The notes beneath the pieces are model-generated. The model did not search any database. It saw nothing but the letters and a program-made list of their open reading frames with translations, and was not told the origin of the DNA. Made by a program: the position numbers and the translations under genes. DNA of 42,832 nucleotides from Gardnerella coleohominis (GTDB lineage: Bacteria; Actinomycetota; Actinomycetes; Actinomycetales; Bifidobacteriaceae), in assembly GCF_002896555.1 (NCBI RefSeq), contig NZ_MNLH01000009.1, positions 15,484 through 58,315 of the forward strand, given 5' to 3'. Shown here in pieces: positions 16,200-23,796 of the stretch; positions within the stretch are counted from its first letter, which is position 1, and every line of letters starts with the position of its first letter.

Positions 16200-17645
16200 A
16201 TGGTGAATCGCAGAAATTTTCGTGGCGATAGGTTGTCAAAATCCTCTAAACGCTGTGTTTATGGACGACCTAATTGCGCATATCCAAAGCGTGTTCATCA
16301 TTTATCGCGTGAAAAAATTGTTCATAAAGCTTGGATGAGTTTTATTGCAATAGTTGTTTCTATAGCTGTTATCGCTGCAATAATTTTTGGCGTTTATAAA
16401 TTCTACGGGCATGATTTGAATATTGGTTTTGGCGCGTTATCTAAAGAAAGCGTTCAATCTCAAGCTAAAGCGCACAAGATTAAGCATAAATATCACTTTA
16501 ATTTCAAGATTTCAGATAGTGAAGTTGATAAAATGCTTAGGTCTATGTCTTTAGAAGACAAGGTTGCTCAAATGTTTATGGTAACTCCTGAACAGTTGCT
16601 CGGAATAAGAGGAGTGGTAACTAGCACTGGCCCTTATATTCGTAACAGTTTTTATAGGATTCCTGTTGGTGGAATCATGTATAAAGCTGAAAACTTGCAA
16701 AATCCACAGCAAACTAAAGATATGATTAAGGCTTTGCAATCTATAAGTAAAGCTCGTGTTGGCTTGAATGCTTTTGTTTCGGTAGATGAAGAGGGTGGGA
16801 CCGTAGCTCGCGTTAGTAGAAATCCTGCTATGAATGTTGAGAAATCTCCTAATATGTGTGATGTTGGAGCTACTAAAAAACCTGTTAAAGCTATGAAAAT
16901 AGGTAAGCGCATGGGGGAGTATCTTTCAGATCTTGGATTTAACGTAGATTTTGCTCCCGATGCTGATGTTTTAACAGATCCTAATAATACTTTAATTAAG
17001 AAGCGTTCTTTTGGAAGTAATCCTAAGATTGTTACTAGTATGACTGAAGCGTTTACGGAAGGATTACAATCTTCTAATATTTTCGCTACTTATAAGCATT
17101 TTCCTGGTCACGGATCAACTCATACTGATTCGCATATGGGGATAACGATTTCTGAGCTTTCTGAAGAAGATTTGCAGCGAGTTGATTTAAAGCCTTTTAA
17201 AGATGCTTCTGAAATCGGTGTTCAATTCATTATGGTTTCTCATGTTTCTTATCCGAAGGTTACGGGAGATAATACTCCTGCCAGTGTTTCTGAAAAGATT
17301 GTTACAGGTTTAGCGCGAAATAAGCTTAAATACAACGGTATCCTTATTTCTGATTCTATGGGTATGGGCGCTATTACTAACGTTTATGGCCCTGGTCAAG
17401 CTGCTGTTCAAGGTATCCGTGCAGGCTTAGATATGTTGTTAAGTCCTGTTGATCTTCAAACAGCGTATCAGTCTGTTTTGCAAGCTGTTCGGAATAAAAC
17501 AATTAGCGAGAAACGTATTGATGAGTCGGTTCGTAGAATTCTAAAAGTTAAATTGCATCTTGAATCTCAAGAAAGCAGTAATTCGAAGAAAGTAGTAGTC
17601 CCTCAAAATAGTGATTCAAAGAAAGTAGTAGTACGTAAAAAATAG
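16200..17645 (+). CDS. Membrane-anchored GH3 beta-N-acetylhexosaminidase-like enzyme
   Basis: The 481-residue product has a basic N-terminus and one membrane segment (about 40-65, FIAIVVSIAVIAAIIFGVY), followed by a glycoside hydrolase family 3 catalytic domain of the NagZ type. Visible landmarks are DEEGGTVAR (about 197), KHFPGHGSTHTDSH (about 298), which carries the His/Asp pair of NagZ-like enzymes, MVSH, and the nucleophile aspartate in ISDSMGM (about 385). It probably removes terminal N-acetylglucosamine from peptidoglycan fragments or glycans at the cell surface. The start is the ATG at 16200 after GGAG; the GTG at 16188 lies inside that site. The tail ends with a duplicated KKVVV segment encoded by a tandem repeat. 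Confidence 0.88.
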   Translation: MVNRRNFRGDRLSKSSKRCVYGRPNCAYPKRVHHLSREKIVHKAWMSFIAIVVSIAVIAAIIFGVYKFYGHDLNIGFGALSKESVQSQAKAHKIKHKYHFNFKISDSEVDKMLRSMSLEDKVAQMFMVTPEQLLGIRGVVTSTGPYIRNSFYRIPVGGIMYKAENLQNPQQTKDMIKALQSISKARVGLNAFVSVDEEGGTVARVSRNPAMNVEKSPNMCDVGATKKPVKAMKIGKRMGEYLSDLGFNVDFAPDADVLTDPNNTLIKKRSFGSNPKIVTSMTEAFTEGLQSSNIFATYKHFPGHGSTHTDSHMGITISELSEEDLQRVDLKPFKDASEIGVQFIMVSHVSYPKVTGDNTPASVSEKIVTGLARNKLKYNGILISDSMGMGAITNVYGPGQAAVQGIRAGLDMLLSPVDLQTAYQSVLQAVRNKTISEKRIDESVRRILKVKLHLESQESSNSKKVVVPQNSDSKKVVVRKK

Positions 17646-17694
17646 TAATATCCCAAAAGTATCAGTACTTAAAAAGTATCCATACGTAAAAAGT
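17582..17694 (+). repeat. Tandem repeat spanning the 3' end of the GH3 gene
   Basis: Unit 1 (17582-17614, 33 bases) and unit 2 (17615-17648, 34 bases) share GAAAGTAGTAGT and the pattern AATAGT at the end. In unit 1 it is read AAT AGT; the extra base in unit 2 makes it AAA TAG, the actual stop. Two shorter units follow (AGTATCAGTACTTAAAA and AGTATCCATACGTAAAA). Confidence 0.7.
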
Positions 17695-17905
17695 AGTTTT
17701 TGAAGGAATATATTTTATCGGCGTTTTGCTAGATATTTTGCGCTTTCTTTTAGGATTATTCAGCTGAATCGAATTTTTATTTACGAATATATTTGCATTT
17801 GTACTTTTATAGTGTTAGCATCGTTCTCAACACAAACGAATATCGATTTAAGATTGAGTTTTGTGGGTCATCGCTGTAGGCATATAAGTTTAGGAGGTAG
17901 TCATC

Positions 17906-18004
17906 ATGCGTAACATGAATGCACAGTCTCTTAATGCTCGTAATGCTGTTCGCATGTGGTGGTGGCAGACTTCTCTTTGGCGTAAGTTTACTCTGAAGTT
18001 TTAG
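17906..18004 (+). CDS. Trp-rich leader peptide of the ECF transporter operon
   Basis: A 32-codon frame starts at an ATG preceded by TAGGAGGT, one of the best ribosome binding sites in the window. The peptide begins MRNMNAQSLN and contains VRMWWWQTSLW: three consecutive Trp codons (17957-17965) and a fourth at 17978-17980, an extreme density for a rare amino acid. It is followed 26 bases later by a strong intrinsic terminator, and then by the ECF S-component gene. This is the layout of an amino-acid attenuator in which ribosome stalling at scarce charged tRNA-Trp decides termination. The peptide itself is expected to have no function beyond being translated. Confidence 0.85.
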   Translation: MRNMNAQSLNARNAVRMWWWQTSLWRKFTLKF

Positions 18005-18010
18005 AAGCTG

Positions 18011-18063
18011 CTTTTTAATAATAGCTTTTAAAAAGACCTCCGGGGTAAACCGGGGGTCTTTTT
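18011..18063 (+). terminator. Attenuator: intrinsic terminator with overlapping alternative hairpin
   Basis: The terminator arms are AAAAAGACCTCCGG (18030-18043) and CCGGGGGTCTTTTT (18050-18063), fully paired apart from one G-U. An alternative A+U-rich hairpin pairs CTTTTTAA (18011-18018) with TTAAAAAG (18028-18035) and overlaps the first arm. A ribosome at the leader stop codon (18002-18004) would cover 18011-18018. One stalled at the Trp codons would leave it free. In addition, ACCTCC (18036-18041) is complementary to the leader ribosome site GGAGGT (17893-17898). Confidence 0.8.
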
Positions 18064-18197
18064 GCATAATAGGCTTAGTTTTCAACAACAATCAAATTAC
18101 AAATAAAATCACAAATAAGTTAAAAATTAAAAATCACAAATTACAAATCGAAATTCGTTCTGTATTCGCATACAGAACACAAACAAGGAGAGAAATC

Positions 18198-18842
18198 ATG
18201 GCTAAGAAAATAAACGAAAAGAATAATGAAGCTGCTATTGATTCTACAAATGCAATTCCTGCAAATGCAATCAATAACGATGCATCGTCAATGATGCGAA
18301 ATGTAAAAGTAAAGCATCATGCTTTAGATATTACTTCATTAGTTTTAGTTGCAGTTTTATTTGCTGCAGGATGCATTCTTGACTTTACTGTTGCTAAGCC
18401 GCTTTCTATTGGAGGAAATATCCAGCCTGAGTTTGTTATTGCTTCATTCTGCTTGTCAATTTTGTTGGTTCGTCCAAAGATTTATCAAGGAGCTATTATC
18501 GGTGCTCTTGCTGCAACCTTAATCCAACTTAATACTTCGATCCCATTCCTTGAGTATGCGTGTGATATTCCTGCTGCAATTGTTATGACAGCTATGCTAA
18601 TTGGATATGTTCATTTCTTCCCAAAGGATGCAGCGCGTAAAGTTAGTATATTCCCATTTATCGCTTCTTTTGTTACAACAGTAATTTCTGGATGCATTTT
18701 CGCTTATATTGCTGCTTACTTTATTCATCATTCTCCAAATATGGTAATTGTAATGTTGCCGGTTATTTTTGGTACTGCTGCATTTAATGCCATAATTGTT
18801 GAAATCCTTTACACTCCAATAAGGCTTGTATTGCACAAGTAA
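18198..18842 (+). CDS. ECF transporter S component, probable tryptophan binder (TrpP-like)
   Basis: The 214-residue protein has a variable 45-residue N-terminus and about five or six hydrophobic segments from residue 48 on, the usual form of a substrate-binding S component of an energy-coupling factor transporter. The segment SIGGNIQPEFVIASF followed by LVRPKIYQGAIIGALAATL resembles from memory the pattern in TrpP/YhaG of Bacillus (GGMKPD...). That similarity and the Trp-codon leader upstream make tryptophan the best guess for the substrate. The ATG follows AAGGAG. ECF ATPase and T-component genes follow, so a whole dedicated transporter is encoded. The substrate is inferred; another aromatic compound is possible. 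Confidence 0.8.
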   Translation: MAKKINEKNNEAAIDSTNAIPANAINNDASSMMRNVKVKHHALDITSLVLVAVLFAAGCILDFTVAKPLSIGGNIQPEFVIASFCLSILLVRPKIYQGAIIGALAATLIQLNTSIPFLEYACDIPAAIVMTAMLIGYVHFFPKDAARKVSIFPFIASFVTTVISGCIFAYIAAYFIHHSPNMVIVMLPVIFGTAAFNAIIVEILYTPIRLVLHK

Positions 18843-18860
18843 TATAAAGAAGAAATTCTC

Positions 18861-18950
18861 ATGATTGCATGTTTAATTGCACGTTTTGCTTGGCAATATG
18901 CGTTAACGAATATGTTTGATGTGCATAAAGGTATAAATTTGCAGAAGTGA
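18861..18950 (+). CDS. Small ORF (29 aa) between ECF S and ECF A genes
   Basis: An ATG at 18861 follows AAGAAGAAA and opens a 29-residue frame beginning MIACLIARFAWQYALTN and ending at TGA (18948-18950). It fills much of the gap between the S-component gene and the ATPase gene. It could be a translational coupling or leader peptide, or chance. It contains one Trp codon. The 13-base segment ATAAAGGTATAAA inside its 3' end (18925-18937) recurs after the stop (18956-18968). Confidence 0.35.
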   Translation: MIACLIARFAWQYALTNMFDVHKGINLQK

Positions 18951-19065
18951 AATATATAAAGGTATAAAAGCAAGTTGGCATCAGTCTAATATGATTGGTG
19001 TCAACTTGTGTTTTCGTGTTATTAATTTTTTAGCGTTTGCTCGGTGTGTTAGAGTTAGGAATGTT

Positions 19066-20988
19066 ATGTCTCAGCAAGAAAAATATGTTGCAGATAATCA
19101 TTTAGTTGATTCTGCTGAACCGTGTAAAGAGCTTATGGAAAAAAGTGATGAATCAGTAAAAGAAACGCCATTGCTTGAATTAAGTAATGTTTCTTTTCGC
19201 TACGATACTCATAGTGATGAAAATATTGCAAATAAAGATAAGAAGCACAATGAAAGTAATTCTAACTTTGCTCTTAATAAAGTAAATCTTAGTGTTTACG
19301 CAGGTGAGTTTGTTGGAGTTATTGGTCCAAGTGGCGCTGGTAAAACAACTCTTGCTTCGCTTTTTTCTGGTGCTATTCCTCATCATTATTCAGGAAATCT
19401 TTTTGGAACTGTAAGAATTGCTGGTCATGACACTACTACTCTTGATCTTACTAATATCGCTTGCTTAATTGGTTCTGTTATTCAAGATATTGACGCTCAA
19501 ATGGTTGCTGCGAACGTGGAAGACGAGTTGCTTTTTGGATTGGAAAACTTTGGAGTTTCACACGATGAAATCCCTGAGCGTATAACGAATGCACTTGAAA
19601 CTGTTGGTATTAGCAATTTGCGAAATCGCGATTTAGATACATTATCTGGAGGTCAGAAGCAGAAGGTTGCTATTGCTGCTATTTTGGCTCTAAAGCCTAA
19701 AGTTATGGTTTTGGATGAGCCAACTTGCGCGCTTGATCCGGTTTCTTCTCGTATGATTTTCGACGTTTTAAGTGATCTGAATAAAAACTTTGGTATTACT
19801 ATTGTAGTAATTGAGCAAAAAGTAGCTTTATTAAGTGAGTATTGTAAGCGTCTTATTGTGCTTTCTAAAGGTGAGCTCGTGATGGATGCTCCTACAGGAG
19901 TTGCGCTTAAACACGTTGATTTGCTTAGCGAAGTGGGTATTAATTATCCACGTACTACGCGATTGCTTAAGCAATTACAAGACGAACAAATTTGTAATTC
20001 AGCGCCTCTTACTGTTGGAGTTGAAGAAACTGTAGATACTATTGTTAAAACTTTGCGATCTGATTATTCTAAACTTTCTAATAGTTCTAATCTATCTGAT
20101 TCTTCTAATTCTTTTAATACTTCTAATAGTTCTAAATCTAATACTTCTAATAAGCCGTGCCTTTCAATAAATCATGTGAGTTTTTCTTACACAAATGGTT
20201 TTAAAGCTCTGAATGATATTTCATTTAATGCGTATGCAGGCGAGTTGATTACACTAATTGGAAGAAATGGTGCTGGAAAAACAACTATTACAAAGATTAT
20301 CAACGGTTTATTAAGGCCTACAGAAGGTAGTGTAATAATCGATGGAATTGATACTAAAGCGTTACGCATCAGCCAAATAGCAAAATATGTATCTACGCTA
20401 TTCCAGAATCCTGATTATCAATTGTGTAAAGATACTGTTCTTGAAGAAGTAGCTTTTAGTTGTAAGTTAATCGGTGAAGATTCTGAACAAGCTCAAGCTC
20501 ATGCAATGGAAGTTATCGAAAAACTTAATCTTAACCCTAAAGATATTCCGTTCATGCTTTCTAGAGGTCAGCGTCAAATGGTTGCATTGGCTGCAACTGT
20601 TGTAACGCGTCCTAAAATATTAGTTCTTGACGAGCCGACTTGTGGCCTTGATTATCGCGAATGTGTGCGAATTATGCAAGTAGTTGAAGATTTGCGAGAT
20701 CATGGATGTTGCGTGATTATGGTTTGCCACGACATGGAAGTAGTACTTGATTACGCAACTCGTCTTATAACAATCAACGATGGGAAACTTATTATTGATG
20801 GATGCGCTCGCGATGTTTTTGAAAATCCAGAAGTATGCTCTTCTGCTGCTTTGTATCCGCCGTTATTATGCTCTGTTTGCCAAGGCTTAGTCGCACGCGG
20901 TTTTAAGCAATGCGATGGATTGTATACGCGAAAAGAATTAGTTGAAGCATTGTGTTGTGGGAAAGAGCAACACAATCAGAATATTTAG
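19066..20988 (+). CDS. Fused ECF transporter ATPase (EcfA-EcfA')
   Basis: Two ABC ATPase domains lie in one 640-residue chain; together they power the membrane complex. Domain 1 has Walker A GPSGAGKTT (about 87), signature LSGGQKQK (about 193) and Walker B VMVLDEPTCALDP (about 213). Domain 2 has Walker A GRNGAGKTT (about 399), a changed signature LSRGQRQM (about 498) and Walker B ILVLDEPTCGLDY (about 520). A Ser/Asn-rich linker of about 30 residues joins them (about 340-372). The start is taken as the ATG at 19066 after TTAGGA; the in-frame ATG at 18991 lies within a loose inverted repeat and would add 25 residues unlike the family. The fusion is known in some ECF systems. The gene sits between S and T components. 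Confidence 0.92.
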   Translation: MSQQEKYVADNHLVDSAEPCKELMEKSDESVKETPLLELSNVSFRYDTHSDENIANKDKKHNESNSNFALNKVNLSVYAGEFVGVIGPSGAGKTTLASLFSGAIPHHYSGNLFGTVRIAGHDTTTLDLTNIACLIGSVIQDIDAQMVAANVEDELLFGLENFGVSHDEIPERITNALETVGISNLRNRDLDTLSGGQKQKVAIAAILALKPKVMVLDEPTCALDPVSSRMIFDVLSDLNKNFGITIVVIEQKVALLSEYCKRLIVLSKGELVMDAPTGVALKHVDLLSEVGINYPRTTRLLKQLQDEQICNSAPLTVGVEETVDTIVKTLRSDYSKLSNSSNLSDSSNSFNTSNSSKSNTSNKPCLSINHVSFSYTNGFKALNDISFNAYAGELITLIGRNGAGKTTITKIINGLLRPTEGSVIIDGIDTKALRISQIAKYVSTLFQNPDYQLCKDTVLEEVAFSCKLIGEDSEQAQAHAMEVIEKLNLNPKDIPFMLSRGQRQMVALAATVVTRPKILVLDEPTCGLDYRECVRIMQVVEDLRDHGCCVIMVCHDMEVVLDYATRLITINDGKLIIDGCARDVFENPEVCSSAALYPPLLCSVCQGLVARGFKQCDGLYTRKELVEALCCGKEQHNQNI

Positions 20989-21012
20989 CAGAATATTTAG
21001 CAGAATAATTAG
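20977..21012 (+). repeat. Three 12-bp units carrying in-frame stops at the ATPase gene end
   Basis: CAGAATATTTAG occurs at 20977-20988 and 20989-21000, and CAGAATAATTAG at 21001-21012. Since the unit is 12 bases, the stop codon TAG is repeated three times in the same frame. Confidence 0.85.
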
Positions 21013-21038
21013 CAATGAAATAAAGGTATCTGATACTT

Positions 21039-21812
21039 ATGAAAACGAGACTATTAACATATCAATCAGGCAACACGTTTCTTCACCGCGCCAATCCTAT
21101 TGCGAAGCTAATTCTTGCTGCGAGTATTGTAATAAGCGTATTTATTGCTAAACAGTATTCTGTACTTATTGCACTAGCTGTCATTATTTTTGTTGTTATG
21201 GCTTTTACTCATGTTACTAAAACATTATTTGGCCTTGTTAAAGCCATGCTAGTAATCTCTTGCATAATGTTTTTCCTACAAACTGTTATTGCTCAAAGTG
21301 GAAACTATATTTTTCTATGGTTTACGTTAAAAGGCATTGATATTGGAGCAAAATCTTCTTTGCGTCTGTTTTGTTTTGCTTTTCCTTTGGTTACAGTACT
21401 AACAGTAACTAAATTAAACGATCTTGCAAATTCTATAGTTCAATATTTGCACATTCCATATTGTTATGCTTTTACGATTACTACAGCAGTTCGTTTTGTG
21501 CCAATTTTTGCGCAAGAAATGTCTTCTATCAGTGAAGCTCAAACTGCTAGAGGAGTCGAGTTTGATACTAAGAATCCTTTTAAAAAGCTAATACTTATGG
21601 CTCCATTGATAATACCTTTAGTTATAACTTCTGTGCGCAAAGCAGATAGCTGTGCTTTAGCTGCAGAGCAAAGAGGATTCTATCTTAGAAATAGCAAATC
21701 ATCCTATTACAAGTATCCTTTTGGGTGGCGCGATTTAATAATATTCGTTATTTCTGTGCTAATTATTGCTGCGCCTATACTTATCTCGTGTTTTGCTCCA
21801 TACATAGTGTGA
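21039..21812 (+). CDS. ecfT: ECF transporter T component (EcfT)
   Basis: EcfT is the membrane scaffold that couples the ATPases to the S component. The 257-residue protein has about six hydrophobic segments. Two Arg-Gly coupling motifs typical of EcfT are visible: SEAQTARGVEF (about 165-175) and AAEQRGFYL (about 205-213). The gene begins 50 bases after the ATPase stop; AAAGG lies 11 bases ahead of the ATG. It completes an S-AA-T transporter downstream of the Trp leader. A perfect small hairpin ACAGGA/TCCTGT (21853-21867) lies 40 bases beyond the stop, but lacks a run of T. Confidence 0.92.
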   Translation: MKTRLLTYQSGNTFLHRANPIAKLILAASIVISVFIAKQYSVLIALAVIIFVVMAFTHVTKTLFGLVKAMLVISCIMFFLQTVIAQSGNYIFLWFTLKGIDIGAKSSLRLFCFAFPLVTVLTVTKLNDLANSIVQYLHIPYCYAFTITTAVRFVPIFAQEMSSISEAQTARGVEFDTKNPFKKLILMAPLIIPLVITSVRKADSCALAAEQRGFYLRNSKSSYYKYPFGWRDLIIFVISVLIIAAPILISCFAPYIV

Positions 21813-21906
21813 TTGTGTTTTCGCATATGTCAATCTGAATATAGGTCTATTTACAGGATTTTCCTGTCTAATGTTGCTGAGTTGTCGGAGTTTCTCTCAT
21901 AGCAGG

Positions 21907-22062
21907 CGCTTTGACTGAGCTTGAAATTGCATAACGCATTTCAAGCTCCTTCAAAGCGTGATTTGGCTTAATTGTGAAGCACGGTGCGCTTCACATGCCA
22001 AATCAGCCGAACGGCTATGCCGTGAGGATCAGAACTCACGTCCTCGCTTGTGTTGAAAGCGA
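21907..22062 (-). repeat. Hairpin cassette beside repeat copy 3
   Basis: Three stem-loops follow one another. Hairpin A (21907-21958) has arms CGCTTTGA/TCAAAGCG and inner arms GAGCTTGAAAT/ATTTCAAGCTC. Hairpin B (21959-22005) has outer arms TGATTTGGC/GCCAAATCA and inner arms GTGAAGC/GCTTCAC. A third (22042-22062) has arms CTCGCTT/AAGCGAG. Read on the minus strand, hairpin B has loop GCACCGT and the flanks CCTCACGGC, TCGGCTGA and TCACGCT, which match the cassette in repeat copy 2 (8334-8456). Confidence 0.75.
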
Positions 22063-22078
22063 GTGTATGGCTGTGGCG

Positions 22079-22265
22079 GTGAGAGATAAGGATTACTTGT
22101 CTCGCAGACGTTACGCTCTCGTGAGGAACATTGTCTTTATGCTTGTGCTACTAGTGTTTTGATTCTTAGTTAAGTTTTGATTCACAATAGGATTGGATTA
22201 TGTGAAGGTCTGTTTAGAATCGCTCCACTCTTATATTGCTCGACCAAGCAATCCTTATCCCTCAC
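22079..22265 (-). repeat. Structured 187-bp repeat, copy 3 (inverted)
   Basis: The copy is exactly 187 bp and inverted relative to copies 1 and 2. Its terminal inverted repeats are 22079-22099 and 22245-22265. On the minus strand the left end reads GTGAGGGATAAGGATTGC. The internal blocks match copy 1 closely. Stem positions that differ from copy 1 have changed on both arms. It sits between ecfT and the prenyltransferase gene. Confidence 0.8.
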
Positions 22266-22293
22266 TACTACTTGGTAATGCACGCCTAAGCAA

Positions 22294-22324
22294 ATATATG
22301 GGCGAAAAATCTCAAATCTCTGCC
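22294..22324 (-). repeat. 31-bp motif, first copy
   Basis: This 31-bp stretch (on the plus strand ATATATGGGCGAAAAATC followed by TCAAATCTCTGCC) is the perfect reverse complement of 32761-32791. It lies 29 bases from repeat copy 3 and 134 bases ahead of the prenyltransferase start. The rest of 22266-22458 shows nothing else I can name. Confidence 0.8.
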
Positions 22325-22458
22325 TAACTAACTAATAGCAAAACGTATATTTTAAATCTATATATTAGTAGACTCGAATTGTGGAGCATATAAATAGGAA
22401 TATATTAGTGATAATATTTTAAAGGGTTAAGCGTTTAATTATAGCATTGAGGCGCGTA

Positions 22459-23598
22459 ATGAATAATATAAAGTTTTGGCTTAAAGGTGCTCGTGTATAC
22501 ACGCTTCCAATTGGTCTAGTTCCAGTTATTATGGCTGTGGTTGTCGCTATTCGCATGACTAAATATGCGAGTTGTAAAATCACTAGTGCGAATATTACGC
22601 AATTCATAATTCAATCTATTTTTTGCATCGGTGTCGTGCTTTTCCTGCAAATATCAGTAAATTACGCTAATGATTATTGCGATGGCATAAAAGGACTTGA
22701 TGATAAACGCTATTTGCGTGCTGTTGGAAACAATAATAGCGGCAATGCGAATAATGCTAGCAAGAAGTCTTTGTGCGATGTTTCGTGGAAGTTGGCAGAT
22801 GCAGGTATTACAAGAAATAAAGTACGTAATGCGATGATTATCACTGCTTTGCTTGGATGCGTTTGTGGGCTTATAGTTACGTATCTTTCTGGATTGTGGT
22901 ACCTCGTAATAGTTGGTATTTTATGCTTAGCTGCAGCATGGTTTTACGCCGGTGGTAAGCATCCATATGGGTATCGTGGTCTTGGTGAAGTAAGTGCTTT
23001 TACTTTCTTTGGTCCTGTGGCATTCATAGGAACTTTATGTGCTATTTCTTATGGAATAGGCGTTTCTTCGCATGTTACTTTTAGTTCACCATGGCTTGTT
23101 ATTGCTTGCTTTGCAATGTCTTGCATTCCAGGAGGGTGCTCTGCGTGCTTGATGATGATTAATAATCTTAGAGATATTAGTACAGATAAAGAGCACGGAA
23201 AAATAACAGTTATGGTAAAAATAGGAGAAAAAGCTGGGCAGAATCTGTGTAGTGCTTTCGTTGCTATGATATTGATTCTTATGGTTTTTTATGATGTTGC
23301 GAGCATTGTTTTCCCATCTGTTTTGCCATCAGCGTGGTATTTTAATTGCGCTAAAGAAAGCGGATTTATTTCAAGTGGTGCGGGTGTATTAGCTGCAGAT
23401 TTAATGTCTAATAGTTTGAGATTCCCATTACTTATAGTGCAATGTATTATGCAATTAATTATTCTCGTATTTATGTTTATTAAAGGATTTGCGTTAATTC
23501 GAGTATTGCATAAAAGTGATTATCGTAGTGCTTTCCCTCTATGCGTTGCTATTTCTATGCTTTGCGCTGTTTCTACGTTGTTGTCACTTATATCATGA
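22459..23598 (+). CDS. UbiA/MenA-family prenyltransferase
   Basis: The 379-residue integral membrane protein has about eight or nine hydrophobic segments and the two Asp-rich motifs of UbiA-family prenyltransferases: NYANDYCDGIKGLD (about 70-83) and NNLRDISTDKEHGK (about 231-244). Closest in character is MenA, which attaches a polyprenyl chain to 1,4-dihydroxy-2-naphthoate in menaquinone synthesis. No other men gene is in the window, and menaquinone synthesis is not expected in bifidobacteria, so the acceptor is uncertain. The start is taken as the ATG at 22459 after GAGG; the TTG at 22447 lies directly ahead of that site. Confidence 0.8.
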   Translation: MNNIKFWLKGARVYTLPIGLVPVIMAVVVAIRMTKYASCKITSANITQFIIQSIFCIGVVLFLQISVNYANDYCDGIKGLDDKRYLRAVGNNNSGNANNASKKSLCDVSWKLADAGITRNKVRNAMIITALLGCVCGLIVTYLSGLWYLVIVGILCLAAAWFYAGGKHPYGYRGLGEVSAFTFFGPVAFIGTLCAISYGIGVSSHVTFSSPWLVIACFAMSCIPGGCSACLMMINNLRDISTDKEHGKITVMVKIGEKAGQNLCSAFVAMILILMVFYDVASIVFPSVLPSAWYFNCAKESGFISSGAGVLAADLMSNSLRFPLLIVQCIMQLIILVFMFIKGFALIRVLHKSDYRSAFPLCVAISMLCAVSTLLSLIS

Positions 23599-23601
23599 TT
23601 A

Positions 23602-23709
23602 ATGTATAGTTGTGTATCTTATACATGCTTATGGGTACCATTGATAGTCACGAACATGGTGCGCGATTTTTAAGATGCATGTTAGATTTGCACTTATTAC
23701 CACGTGGTA
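23602..23709. promoter_or_regulatory. Three inverted repeats upstream of the response regulator gene
   Basis: ATGTATA/TATACAT (23602-23626), ACCAT/ATGGT (23637-23660) and the perfect 12-bp palindrome TACCACGTGGTA (23698-23709) lie in the gap between the prenyltransferase and response regulator genes. They could be operators or RNA structures. Their role is not shown by the sequence. Confidence 0.4.
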
Positions 23710-23796
23710 TATGTGAACAAATTGTTTGTTGTATGCGCTCTGTGCGAGAGGTACACGGCGGTGTTGCCTGAGGTGCGGAAAGGAAATGAGGTTTAT

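Noticed and set aside
18991..19065. A 25-residue N-terminal extension of the ECF ATPase
   Set aside because: The upstream ATG lacks a ribosome site and lies in an inverted repeat; the ATG at 19066 has TTAGGA ahead of it and gives a family-like N-terminus.
21974..22162. A 62-codon frame on the plus strand
   Set aside because: It overlaps the hairpin cassette and repeat copy 3 and is explained by these; copies elsewhere do not keep the frame.
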